DNA of 64,000 nt, taken from Halichondria panicea. Taxonomy: Eukaryota > Porifera > Demospongiae > Suberitida > Halichondriidae. The notes beneath the pieces were generated by a model, which saw only the letters and a program-made list of their open reading frames with translations, ran no database searches and was not told the origin of the DNA. Shown here piece after piece: positions 21,961-32,594 of this stretch. A program made the position numbers and the translations under genes. The stretch spans positions 6,263,378 to 6,327,377 of the forward strand of contig NC_087381.1 in assembly GCF_963675165.1 (NCBI RefSeq). The letters are read 5' to 3'. Each line of letters begins with the position of its first letter. Position 1 is the stretch's first letter.

Positions 21961-24040
21961 CTATGGAACGCTTGGAACCATGGAACTATGGAACCATGGA
22001 ACCTTGGAACGCTTGGAATACTTGGAACTATGGAACCATGGAACCCTTGAAACTATGGAACCATGGAACCATGGAACGCTTGGAACTGTGGAACCATGGA
22101 ACTATGGAACCATGGAACGCTTGGAACGGTGGAACTGTGGAACCATGAAACTATGGAACCGTGGAACCATGGAACGCTTGGAACGGTGGAACGGTGGAAC
22201 CATGGAACCATGGAACGGTGGAACCATGGAACTGTGGAACCATGGAACTATGGAACGGTGGAACGGTGGAACGGTGGAACGGTGGAACGGTGGAACGGTG
22301 GAACGGTGGAACGGTGGAACGGTGGAACCATGGAACCATGGAACGGTGGAACCATGGAACTGTGGAACCATGGAACCGTGGAACCATGGAACCATGGAAC
22401 GGTGGAACCATGGAACTATGGAACCATGGAATGCTTGGAACGGTGGAACTGTGGAACCATGAAACTATGGAACCGTGGAACCATGGAACGCTTGGAACGG
22501 TGGAACGGTGGAACCATGGAACCATGGAACGGTGGAACCATGGAACTGTGGAACCATGGAACTATGGAACGGTGGAACGGTGGAACGGTGGAACCGTGGA
22601 ACCGTGGAACCGTGGAACCGTGGAACCGTGGAACCGTGGAATCATGGAACCATGGAACCATGGAACGGTGGAACCATGGAACTGTGGAACCATGGAACTA
22701 TGGAACCGTGGAACCATGGAACCATGGAACGGTGGAACCATGGAACTGTGGAACCATGGAACTGTAGGAACTATGGAACCATGGAACGGTGGAACGGTGA
22801 AACCATGGAACTGTGGAACCATGGAACTATGGAACGGTGGAACCATGGAACTGTGGAACCATGGAACTGTGGAACCATGGAACCATGGAACTGTGGAACC
22901 ATGGAACTGTGGAACCATGGAACCATGGAACTATGGAACGGTGGAACGGTGGAACGATGGAACGGTGGAACCATGGAACTATGGAACCATGGAACGGTGG
23001 AACGGTGGAACCATGGAACTGTGGAACGGTGGAACCATGGAACTGTGGAACCATGAAACTGTGGAACCATGGAACTATGGAACGGTGGAACCATGGAACG
23101 GTGGAACCATGGAACCATGGAACTATGGAACCATGGAACGGTGGAACGGTGGAACCATGGAACTGTGGAACCATGAAACTGTGGAACCATGGAACTATGG
23201 AACGGTGGAACCATGGAACTGTGGAACCATGGAACTGTGGAACCATGGAACCATGGAACGGTGGAACCATGGAACTGTGGAACCATGGAACTGTGGAACC
23301 ATGGAACTATGGAACGGTGGAACCATGGAACTGTGGAACCATGGAACGGTGGAACCATGGAACCATGGAACGGTGGAACCATGGAACTGTGGAACCATGG
23401 AACTGTGGAACCATGGAACTGTGGAACTGTGGAACCGTGGAACCATGGAACGGTGGAACGGTGGAACTGTGGAACCATGGAACGGTGGAACCATGGAACT
23501 GTGGAACCATGGAACCGTGGAACCATGGAACCATGGAACGGTGGAACCATGGAACCGTGGAACCATGGAACGGTGGAACCATGGAACTGTGGAACCATGG
23601 AACTGTGGAACCATGGAACCATGGAACGGTGGAACCATGGAACTGTGGAACTATGGAACTATGGAACCATGGAACGGTGGAACGGTGGAACCATGGAACG
23701 GTGGAACCATGGAACTATGGAACCATGGAACCATGGAACAGTGGAACCATCGAACTGTGGAACCATGGAACTGTGGAACCGTGGAACTGTGGAACTATGG
23801 AACTGTGGAACCATGGAACTGTGGAACCATGGAACGGTGGAACCATGGAACCATGGAACCGTGGAACTATGGAACTGTGGAACCATGGAACTGTGGAACC
23901 ATGGAACTGTGGAACCATGGAACTATGGAACCATGGAACCATGGAACGGTGGAACCATGGAACTATGGAACCATGGAACCATGGAACGGTGGAACCATGG
24001 AATTGTGGATCCGTGGAACTGTAGGAACTACTGTAATTAT
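21961..24040 (-). repeat. Right arm: inverted 8-bp satellite
   Basis: The same octamers as the left arm in reverse complement (CCATGGAA, CTGTGGAA, CGGTGGAA, CTATGGAA). It is shorter than the left arm (about 2.1 against 3.7 kb). The nonamer CGCTTGGAA is confined to its inner end (before ~22500), mirroring the left arm. A run of homogenised CGGTGGAA units lies at 22253-22325 and of CCGTGGAA at 22593-22640. Confidence 0.95.
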
Positions 24041-24100
24041 ATTGTAGTTTATTGCTGATTCAGCTATATTCGTGAGTCTTATATCAAGTACCAACCCACC

Positions 24101-24361
24101 AGTATAATTATAGTAAATGCATCATTATGTGACAACTCGATATTCAATAGCTATAGCTATACGACCCTGGCTATAACAAAACAATAGCTATTATTATTAT
24201 AACACGTACTATTGTAGGATCTCAGTAATGTTATAGATCTACTCATTTCCCCCCATTCTTTTTAGAGCTTGTAAAGCATCAAGAAGAAGCTCAGCCAATT
24301 CTGTTTATCGGATTTATTCTTATTCCTCCAATCATCATAGTTAGTACTTGGAGGTGGAGCC
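24101..24361. other. Flank between fold-back element and minisatellite, duplicated at 57368-57640
   Basis: Shares GTATAATTATAGTAA, CTGGCTATAACAAAA-like and TTTTTAGAGCTTGTAAAGC stretches with the second locus. The - strand tail of gene D (DDWRNKNKSDK) ends here at 24262. Confidence 0.65.
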
Positions 24362-25960
24362 TCTTGAAGTGGAGCGCCCGTAGTTACAGTGCCCAGGCCA
24401 GTAGGTGGAGCGCCCGTAGTTGCAGCGCCCAGGCTTGTAGGAAGAGTGTCCGTAGTTGCAGTGCCCAGACCTGTAGGTGGAGTGTCCGTAGTTACAGCGT
24501 CCAGGCCTGTAGGTGGAGTGTCCGTAGTTGCAGCGCCCAGGCCTGTAGGTGGAGTATCCGTAGTTGCAGCGCCCAGGCTTGTAGGTGGAGTGTCCGTAGT
24601 TACAGCGCCCAGGCCAGTAGGTGGAGCGCCCGTAGTTGCAGCGCCCAGGCTTGTAGGAAGAGTGTCCGTAGTTGCAGTGCCCAGACCTGTAGGTGGAGTG
24701 TCCGTAGTTACAGCGTCCAGGCCTGTAGGTGGAGTGTCCGTAGTTACAGTGCCCAGACCTGTAGGTGGAGTGTTCGTAGTTACAGTGTCCAGGCCTGTAG
24801 GTGGAGTGTCCGTAGTTGCAGCACCCAGGCCTGTAGGTGGAGTGTCTGTAGTTGCAGCGCCTAGGCTTGTAGGTGGAGTGTCCGTAGTTACAGCGCCCAG
24901 GCCAGTAGGTGGAGCGCCCGTAGTTGCAGCGCCCAGGCTTGTAGGAAGAGTGTCCGTAGTTGCAGTGCCCAGACCTGTAGGTGGAGTGTCCGTAGTTACA
25001 GCGTCCAGGCATGTAGGTGGAGTGTCCGTAGTTACAGCGCCCAGGCCTGTAGGTGGAGTGTCCGTAGTTGCAGCACCCAGGCCTGTAGGTGGAGTGTCTG
25101 TAGTTGCAGCGCCTAGGCTTGTAGGTGGAGTGTCCGTAGTTACAGCGCCCAGGCCAGTAGGTGGAGCGCCCGTAGTTGCAGCGCCCAGGCTTGTAGGAAG
25201 AGTGTCCGTAGTTGCAGTGCCCAGACCTGTAGGTGGAGTGTCCGTAGTTACAGCGTCCAGACCTGTAGGTGGAGTGTCCGTAGTTACAGCGCCCAGGCCA
25301 GTAGGTGGAGTGTTCGTAGTTGCAGCGCCCAAGCTTGTAGGAAGAGTGTCCGTATAGTTGCAGTGCCCAGGCCTGTAGGTGAAGTGTCCGTAGTTGCAGC
25401 GTCCAGGCCTGTAGGTGGAGCGCCCGTAGTTACAGCGCCCAGGCCAGTAGGTGGAGTGTCCGTAGTTGCAGCGCCCAAGCTTGTAGGAAGAGTGTCCGTA
25501 TAGTTGCAGCGCCTAGGCTTGTAGGAAGAGTGTCCGTATAGTTGCAGTGCCCAGGCCTGTAGGTGAAGTGTCCGTAGTTGCAGCGTCCAGGCCTGTAGGT
25601 GGAGTGTCCGTAGTTGCAGTGCCCAGACCTGTAGGTAGAGTGTCCGTAGTTACAGCGTCCAGACCTGTAGGTAGAGTATTCGTAGTTACAGCCCCCAGGC
25701 CAGTAGGTGGAGCGCCCGTAGTTACATGTAGGTGGAGTGTCCGTAGTTGCAGTGCCCAGGCTTGTAGGAAGAGTGTCCGTATAGTTGCAGTGCCCAGGCC
25801 TGTAGGTGAAGTGTCCGTAGTTGCAGCGTCCAGGCCTGTAGGTGGAGTGTCCATAGTTGCAGCGCCTAGGCCTGTAGGTGGAGTGTCCGTAGTTGCAGTG
25901 ACCAGGCCAGTAGGTGGAGTGTCCGTAGTTGCAGCGCCCAGGCTGCATGGAGTGCCTGTA
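24362..25960 (-). repeat. 36-bp minisatellite, about 44 units (12-residue repeat in gene D)
   Basis: Unit on the + strand: GTAGGTGGAGTGTCCGTAG then TTGCAGCGCCCAGGCCT. On the - strand it reads TTDTPPTGLGAA with variants TTGAPPTGLGAV and TTDTLPTSLGAA. Since 36 is a multiple of 3, all frames of a unit stay in register and long open frames arise on both strands. Higher-order pattern: blocks of about eight units recur (24362, 24625, 24900, 25145). Two-base insertions (CCGTATAGTTGC) at about 25351, 25496, 25531 and 25787 break the frame. The same array lies at 57640-58945. Confidence 0.92.
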
Positions 25961-26930
25961 AGCGGTATAGTGAAGTCGGCTTCAGTTTTTTTGTATTGGC
26001 CTTTACCGGTTGGTCCAAGATCGTGCCGCTGCTCTTACTTTGATACAGTTTGTAAGTGATTGTGAGAGTAGTAAATACGAGAATCGTCTGATTGATGTTT
26101 AGCAGTCGATTGGGAGCATCGTCAATGGCAAGGTTGATAGGAACAATGAGAAAGAGAACCACCACAAATACCAGAATTCCAGATAAGAAGAATGACAACA
26201 CTACAAATGTGAACAACAAGCAACTGTGTATTACATATTTCACAATACCATCTTCACAGAAGCTTAACTTTCTACTGATACAAGGGGTGCCACTGTTGGT
26301 TTTCGGGGTTAAAATATTTTGCACAGCAAATACATAACACGCAACGAATTGTGTGCTTTTTTATTGGGTCAATGCAAGTAGCCAAATCACAAACTGGTTC
26401 ATTTGATGTTATCGTACCAGTACGTTCATCAGCTGATCTTTCTAAAGCAGTGAACAATTAATATTGTAATACGCAGCTCGGTATGTCACAACAAATACAA
26501 GAACAGAAATTGCGTAAAATATGAGAATGGCAGAAGCATAATGGGGGGCGTATATGTAGCCAATAAGAATAAAATTATGGTAAGAATGAACAACAACGCA
26601 GGAAAAAGGTTCAAGCAAAACGTAGTACCAACTCTTTTTCAATCCACAAGCACGCACAGGTTAGCCCAACAAGAACTGCTAGACATGCAGATGGTAAACA
26701 AACATTATGTGTGGGATTGCGTAATCAGCTTCAAAGTAAAATAAACTTTCATTGTTAAACTGATCACGTGTTGTTTCCTTGAAGAAAATATCTCCAAGCT
26801 CTCGTGTATTTCTATAACCCACAGCCAAGCAATCTTAGATAAGTACATCGAAGATGAAGGTCAGAGAACCAAGTACAGCGATGTAAATGTGCATATTTCT
26901 TGAGGAAATGTTTGGCTTCCATTTTCTTTC

Positions 26931-27241
26931 TGTTAGAAGAAGTAATTGATCAAGTGGTAAACCACAAGTGTAGTGATTAGGTGAACTCTTCACTTAGACT
27001 GTACATCTAGATTATTCTAGTTAATGTTTGTTCTAGAACTGTAGCTGCTGCTGAACTTTGACATTAGAGAACTAGGTAGAACATTCTAGAGTTATATGTG
27101 TTCTGTATATAAGTTCTTGAGTTTTGTGCAAGCTAGGTTATGATTAGGTTATGATTAGGTTATGAGTGTTATGCTGTTTCTGTTGTCTACTACTGTTATT
27201 GAACAAAGTGTGACTAGTGTCAACTGCGATATCTGCGAACA
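26931..27241 (+). repeat. Copia 5' LTR
   Basis: Starts TGTTAGAAGAAGTAATTG and ends ATATCTGCGAACA, giving the usual TG...CA termini. It contains a TATATAAG promoter-like box around 27115 and a threefold AGGTTATGATT repeat near 27136-27160. Confidence 0.93.
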
Positions 27242-27256
27242 GGTTATGGGCCCAGA
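27242..27256 (+). promoter_or_regulatory. Copia primer-binding site (half initiator tRNA-Met)
   Basis: GGTTATGGGCCCAGA is complementary to the anticodon arm of initiator tRNA-Met (TCTGGGCCCATAACC), not to its 3' end. Priming from a cleaved half of this tRNA is a known trait of copia-group elements. Confidence 0.85.
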
Positions 27257-27299
27257 TCCCTACGGACTTATCACACTGAATTTTGTTCAAGACTAGACT

Positions 27300-30200
27300 A
27301 TGGCTACGACAGATGAGAAGTGGGTGATCGATAAGTTAGATGACTCTAACTGGACCACTTGGAAGTTCCAGATGAAACACTTGCTACTTGCAAAAGGTGT
27401 CTGGGAAGTTGTGGACGGAACCGAGGAGCTTGCAGAGGATGCGACAGCAGCAGCCCGTGCTGAGTTTTTGAAGAAGTCGCAGAAGGCATTCTCTTCAATT
27501 GTCCTGGCGATAAAAACTTCTCAGTTGTATCTTGTGACGTCGTATGAGCAGCCGAGAGAAGCTTGGGATGCCCTGAGAAACCATTTTGAGCGTGACACTC
27601 TAGCCAACAAACTTTTCCTGAAGAAGCAATACTTCCGGATGGAGATGAAGGAGGGGACATCGATCGAGAAACACCTGAAGCGCATGAAGGAGTTGACGGA
27701 CCGATTAGCAGCAATTGGTGCTCCTATCGCTGAAGAAGACCAGGTGGTTACTCTCTTAGGAAGCTTGCCCAAAAGCTACTCCACACTTGTTACTGCTCTG
27801 GAAGCCCGGGTTGACGGTATCTCGCTCAACTATGTGCAGCAAGCTCTAGCTCATGAGGAGCAGAAAATGCTTGGACGAGGACACTCAGGAAACTCTGATG
27901 CACAAAGAGGAGATGCAGCACTGTTTGGAGGAGAATCAAAGAGGAAATTCAAGCCACGGAAACCTATTTGCTATGGTTGTCAACAACCAGGTCATTTTCG
28001 ACGAGACAGTCCCAAAGCAAAGAAGGGACCATCACACAAGGCAGAGACTGCTGGAGAGGAAGACAAAGAATCCGAGTCTGAAGAAGGCAGTGCATTTGCA
28101 GCATCACAAGATGGATCTCAAGATGGTAAATGGCTGGTAGATTCTGGAGCATCCAGTCATATGACCTGGGACAGAGAACTGTTGACTGACTACCAAGAAT
28201 TTGAGGTTCCTGAGAAAGTTGGTTTAGGTGATGGACGGACTGTGGATGCAGTTGGTTTTGGAAGTGTTCACTTGAGGATGTGCTTCAAAGTTAGCCAACC
28301 AAAGAAATTTGTTATGTGCAAGGTTTTGTATGTTCCTAAGCTAGCCTGTAATCTTTTCTCGGTAAGAGCAGCTGTATCCAAAGGAGACTTCATCAAGTTT
28401 GGTCACTCTCGATGCTGGATTCGAGACGGAAATGGACATCTCCATGGAATGGGAACATTGGTGGATAAACTCTATCAACTCGATTGTGAAGCGATTCTCT
28501 CTGAGGCAGCAACACTGGTGAATGCTCAGAAAGACAACAATTTTGACGTATGGCATTTTAGACTGGGACATGCAAGTGAGCAATGCATCAAAAATATGTC
28601 CTACAAGAAGCTGGCTACTGGTATCAAATTACCAAAACGAGCTAAGCTGTCATTTTGTGAGGGATGTATCGCTGGAAAGATGAAACGAAAACCTTTCAAG
28701 GCAGTGGGAGAAATACGATCCAAGAGGAAGCTTCAACTTGTGCACAGTGACGTATGCGGTCCAATGCCTACGGACTCTATTGGTGGAAACAAGTATTTTG
28801 TCACTTTCATCGATGATTACTCAAGATGTTGTGCAGTCTACTTTCTCAAAAGTAAATCTGAAGTTCCTGAGAAATTTAAGGAATTTGAAGCTCGTGTATT
28901 CAATGACTGCAGTCAGAGAGTGAGTACATTGCGGAGCGATAACGGAGGAGAGTACCTGTCTAAGGAGTTTAGGAGCTATCTGAAGTCAAAAGGTATACGC
29001 CAGGAACTTACGGTACCACATTCTCCAGAACAGAATGGTGTTGCAGAGAGGATGAACAGAACCCTCATGGAGACAGCTCGGTCAATGATGGCTCATGCAG
29101 GATTACCTGAAAGATTTTAGGCTGAAGCTGTAGAAACGGCAGCGTACATCAGAAACCGTACTCCAACAACTGCTATCAAGGATACGAAGACACCAATGGA
29201 AGTCTGGAATGGAAACGTACCCAACATTGCAAACATGAAAGTGTTTGGCTGTATGGCATATGCACATGTACCTGATGTGCAGAGAAAGAAGCTCGATAAG
29301 AAAGCTGTGAAACTTCGGTTTGTCGGATATTCTATTCAGTCGAAAGCCTACAGACTGTTGGATGAGAAGACATCGAAAATCTATATTCGGAGAGATGTGA
29401 TCTTCAATGAGCAAGATTTTGGACAGAAAACAGAGGAAGTCGCTAAAGGTGATCTACTTGAAACAATTGAGGTAGAGCAAAACCCTGATATCGAATCAGA
29501 GACAGAGGAGGAGCAGGCTGAGTCAGAAGAGAGAAGACAATCTGAACGCACCAGACGACCTCCTGTTCGTTTTGGAATAGATGAGTATGCTGACACAGCT
29601 ACAGCCAGTATTCCACATGTGGCTTATGTAGCACATCAGATTGCTGAACCAAATACTATGGACGAAGCATTGGCAGGTGATCTCTCAAATGAGTGGAAAG
29701 AAGCAGCCGATTTGGAGTACGACTCACTCCTACAGAACGAGACATGGGATCTTGTGGAACTGCCAAGAGGAAGAGAAACGATTGGCAGTAAGTGGGTCTT
29801 CAAGATCAAGTACAAAGGAGATGGAGAGATAGAGAGGTTTAAAGCCCGACTAAAGATGCTTGAAAAATACAATCTTCAAGATGCTAAACCCGTCTCTACC
29901 CCTGCTGATTCAAATGTGAGATTACGAAAGGATGACAATGTTAGCAAGGCTGTGGTTTCAGTGATGTACCAATCGATAGTTGGAAGCTTGCTGTATGCTG
30001 CCGTTGCAACCAGACCCGACATTTCTCAAGCAGTGGGAGTCGTGTCAAAATTTAGCTCAAAGCCATCAGAAGCTCACTTAACTGCTGTGAAGCGAATTTT
30101 ACGATACCTCAAGGGAAGCTTGGACATTACTTTGCAATACAGGAAAACGGAGGATGGAAGTAGTCTGATTGGCTATTCTGATGCAGAGTATGCAGGTGAC

Positions 30201-30680
30201 TTGGATGACCGGCACTCAACGAGTGGGAATTTGTTTCTCATAAGTAACGGACCTGTCAGTTGGTTAAGCAAGAAACAACCAATTGTCACACTCTCTACCT
30301 GTGAGGCAGAGTATGTTGCCCTGAGTACAGCAACACAAGAAGCTGTTTGGATCAAAAGACTTCTATCGGATTTCCATGTATCACAGAAACAAGCAACCGT
30401 TATCATGGAAGATAATCAAGGAGCTATATGTATAGCTAAGAACCCAGTGGTACAGGCAAGGACAAAGCATATCGACATCCGCCACCACTATATTAGAGAA
30501 GCTGTCAGTGACGGCACAGTCAGTTTAGAGTACTGCCCTACCGAAGAAATGATTGCCGACATTTTTACGAAACCGTTACCCAAGGCAAAGTTTGAGAAGC
30601 TACGTCGTAACATGGGACTCAAGAAACTGATGTCTTCCCCACATGATAAATTAAGTGGGAGTGTTAGAAGAAGTAATTGA
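27300..30680 (+). pseudogene. Copia gag-pol polyprotein, broken
   Basis: One frame from MATTDEKW holds all parts in copia order. Gag comes first. Its zinc knuckle (CYGCQQPGHFRRDS) carries Ser where the last metal-binding Cys should be. The protease has DSGASSH. The integrase has the HHCC-type region (LGHASE...CEGCIAGK) and catalytic residues in VHSDVCG, RSDNGGEY and NGVAERMN. After an in-frame TAG at 29118-29120, where the family has Trp, the same frame continues through the connecting region to the start of RT (WVFKIKYKGDGEIERFKARL). It then jumps to the end of RT (KMLEKYNLQDAKPVSTPAD), so the RT core with the YVDD site is deleted near 29853. RNase H follows with intact acidic residues (YSDAEYAGD, TCEAEY, EDNQGA). 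It could move only if supplied with RT in trans. Confidence 0.92.
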
Positions 30681-30972
30681 TCAAGTGGTAAACCACAAGT
30701 GTAGTGATTAGGTGAACTCTTCACTTAGACTGTACATCTAGATTATTCTAGTTAATGTTTGTTCTAGAACTGTAGCTGCTGCTGAACTTTGACATTAGAG
30801 AACTAGGTAGAACATTCTAGAGTTATATGTGTTCTGTATATAAGTTCTTGAGTTTTGTGCAAGCTAGGTTATGATTAGGTTATGATTAGGTTATGAGTGT
30901 TATGCTGTTTCTGTTGTCTACTACTGTTATTGAACAAAGTGTGACTAGTGTCAACTGCGATATCTGCGAACA
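30662..30972 (+). repeat. Copia 3' LTR
   Basis: Same 311-bp length and, by eye, the same sequence as the 5' LTR. The gag-pol frame runs a few codons into it (stop at 30678-30680). Confidence 0.93.
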
Positions 30973-31825
30973 CTTTCGTCATCTGACGCATCGTCATCTA
31001 TGTTATCGTCACCAGTTGTAGCAAATTTTACTCTAGAAATGTAAAAAAATAGTTCTAAATTAAGTGATGGAACAAAAAACCTAAAAAGACAATCACTAAT
31101 ACTGGAAAAACCACGTGAAAACTTATCGTATATCTTGTTAAATGTTCTCCTTGGGTGACTAGCGGAGTTTGTCCTTTAAAAAAGGTTTCCAGTGTTTCAA
31201 GGCTCTCTCCTTTAGCATTATATACATCAGAAATACGGGCAGCAACTTTTTGTTCCATGGCATAGAGCTTTAGCTGCAAAAAACATGATTATTAAGACAA
31301 AATTAATCACAATTATACTAATCTGTATACTGGTATAGCTTACCCTTTGGGTGAGAAACTTGAGCGTATCGGGATCAGCTTCCATACAATTCGGTTTGAG
31401 ATATACGAGGAGACATGTGACTCACGTAGTGATGGATCAGAAGACAGAAGAGATGTATACTGGAGTGGTTAGAACAAGTAGAAAGTGAACTGAGTCCAAA
31501 ACCAGGTCTGGTTGGGAGAGGTTATAGAGAATAATCAGTGGAGCCATTTCCAGACATGTTTCTTGTAAAATAGTATGTCACTGCAATAAAAACTGGGTTT
31601 GACGTATCGGGTGGGAAGAAGGCACGCTGCAAGTTGTATCGATTTTGATCACTTGATATATAATTTTCGTTAACAAGCAAATCGAAGCATTTTACAATTA
31701 ATTTATCCTGGCTCACAGTCAAATGTATTTGGTACACTCGCACCATCTGCAGTATTTCCAAGAGGTAGGGAATTTGCAAATGAAGCAAAACTGATAGCAA
31801 AAACCACAGTAACTAAATTTATCAT

Positions 31826-32317
31826 AATTATTGGCTTTTTAGCTGTAACTTTGACACACAGTCAGGCAGGCTAATTTATTTGAAAGCCAGCAAGGATATG
31901 AATAACAGTAAGTTCATGTGCAAATCACACCATTTCCATGCATTCTTTTGCGACCACACAATTAATGGTTGAGAAGTACATGCAGTACACAGCAGAGTGA
32001 GTACACAGGAAACATTTGAATATCCATGAATAGCATTACTGTGACAGCCACGATTGACGTGTAATATTTAACTACCACTCAAACCTCAAGCTATTTTTCG
32101 GAATAGCACAGCTGAGAGAATGGGAGCCAACAATTTGGGTTGCTGTGTTATTGTTATACAGTAGCTGCATAATGCATTGTCATGCTGCATGGATATTATA
32201 TACTCAGTATGGAAAGAATCCACTAGGAACATGCAAGTCGGTGATGATCCATGCATGGCAATGGTTCCACGTGCAGTCGTTATGGTACACTTTATAGCTA
32301 CAATTTTGTGTGTACTT
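31826..32317. other. Spacer between divergent pseudogenes D and E
   Basis: Gene D reads left and gene E reads right, so this span could hold a former shared promoter. No motif could be assigned. Confidence 0.3.
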
Positions 32318-32483
32318 AGATAGTGATTTCAATCGTGCCATAGCTAGTGTCCTGTGTAATTATGTGACCATTCACTGCAATGTACACAGTGGAACCTCCC
32401 ATAACGGACACTAGAGGACAACCTAGAGGACAACCTATCTATAAAGGACACTAGCTATGGCACAGATTGAAATCACTATCTAG
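32318..32483. repeat. MITE with ~36-bp inverted ends
   Basis: Left AGATAGTGATTTCAATC then GTGCCATAGCTAGTGTCC; right GGACACTAGCTATGGCAC then GATTGAAATCACTATCT. The core includes GGAACCTCCCATAACGGACAC, which resembles the ends of the element at 35267. Confidence 0.85.
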
Positions 32484-32594
32484 ATACACAGAAACAATCT
32501 CCCACATGCAGACCTTCTTGATTCCGCGGACAGAGGACAAGCTCCGTGCTCCCCAACTCTGTGCAAAACTGCCTCTTGTAACGGCAAACAGGAA

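Larger units (their letters stand above)
18057..24100. mobile_element. Giant fold-back element made of an inverted 8-bp satellite
   Basis: About 100 bp at the two ends are inverted copies with at most a few mismatches at the tips. GGTTGGTACTTGATATAAG at 18061 is mirrored near 24097, and the match continues through GATTCAGCTATATTCG and GGATCCGTGGAAC. Between them, the left arm (to ~21790) is built of TTCCANNG units and the right arm (from ~21960) of the reverse complement. The duplicated locus at 57367 lacks the whole block, running from TGTCACC almost directly to GTATAATTATAGTAA, so this looks like an insertion. No transposase and no clear target duplication were seen. Fold-back (FB-like) elements have such long repetitive inverted ends; the assignment is structural. 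Confidence 0.8.
26926..30977 (+). mobile_element. Copia-type LTR retrotransposon with 5-bp target duplication
   Basis: CTTTC lies at 26926-26930 and again at 30973-30977. Inside are two 311-bp LTRs that look identical base for base. Next to the 5' LTR is a primer site matching half of initiator tRNA-Met, then a single gag-pol frame and a purine-rich stretch (AAGTGGGAG) before the 3' LTR. It interrupts an exon of gene D. The identical LTRs indicate a very recent insertion, yet the coding region is damaged (see gag-pol entry). Confidence 0.93.
24262..31825 (-). pseudogene. Gene D: decayed multi-pass membrane protein with Thr/Pro repeat tail, split by Copia
   Basis: Read on the - strand, a signal peptide starts at 31825 (MINLVTVVFAISFASFANS). 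An extracellular-looking part follows (YNLQRAFFPPDTSNP, 31522-31800 region). Exons 31344-31385 and 31081-31273 (GT-AG, phase 0 between) follow and lead to a first helix (FHVVFPVLVIVFL). Beyond the Copia insertion are segments rich in helices (MHIYIAVLGSLTFIFDV; AILIFYAISVLVFVV; LFTFVVLSFFLSGILVFVVV). A Thr/Pro 12-residue repeat region (24362-25960) and a short charged tail (DDWRNKNKSDK) end it. Many frameshifts and stops break it: near 31710, 31530, 31060, 26860, 26690, 26460, 26290 and 26040. Some could be read as 19-35-base introns, but working introns here are 48 bp or more. Family not recognised. Confidence 0.6.

Noticed and set aside
18099..24047. Very long open frames on both strands (up to ~628 codons, repeats of EPWNHGT and VPWFHGS)
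   Set aside because: They are by-products of a stop-poor 8-bp satellite that cycles through all three phases every 24 bases. All six frames are open and no signal, start context or splice structure supports a protein.
24389..25357. 322-codon + strand frame (RPVGGVSVVAAP repeats), and a similar one at 57687-58475
   Set aside because: A mirror frame of the 36-bp minisatellite, kept open because the unit is a multiple of three. Only the - strand leads into a conserved non-repeat tail.
24362..25960. CRISPR array
   Set aside because: Units are contiguous with no unique spacers and the genome is clearly eukaryotic.
31055..31080. A 26-base intron in gene D that would restore the frame
   Set aside because: The smallest introns supported in genes B and C are 48-57 bp. 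Several other breaks in gene D cannot be fixed this way, so decay is simpler.
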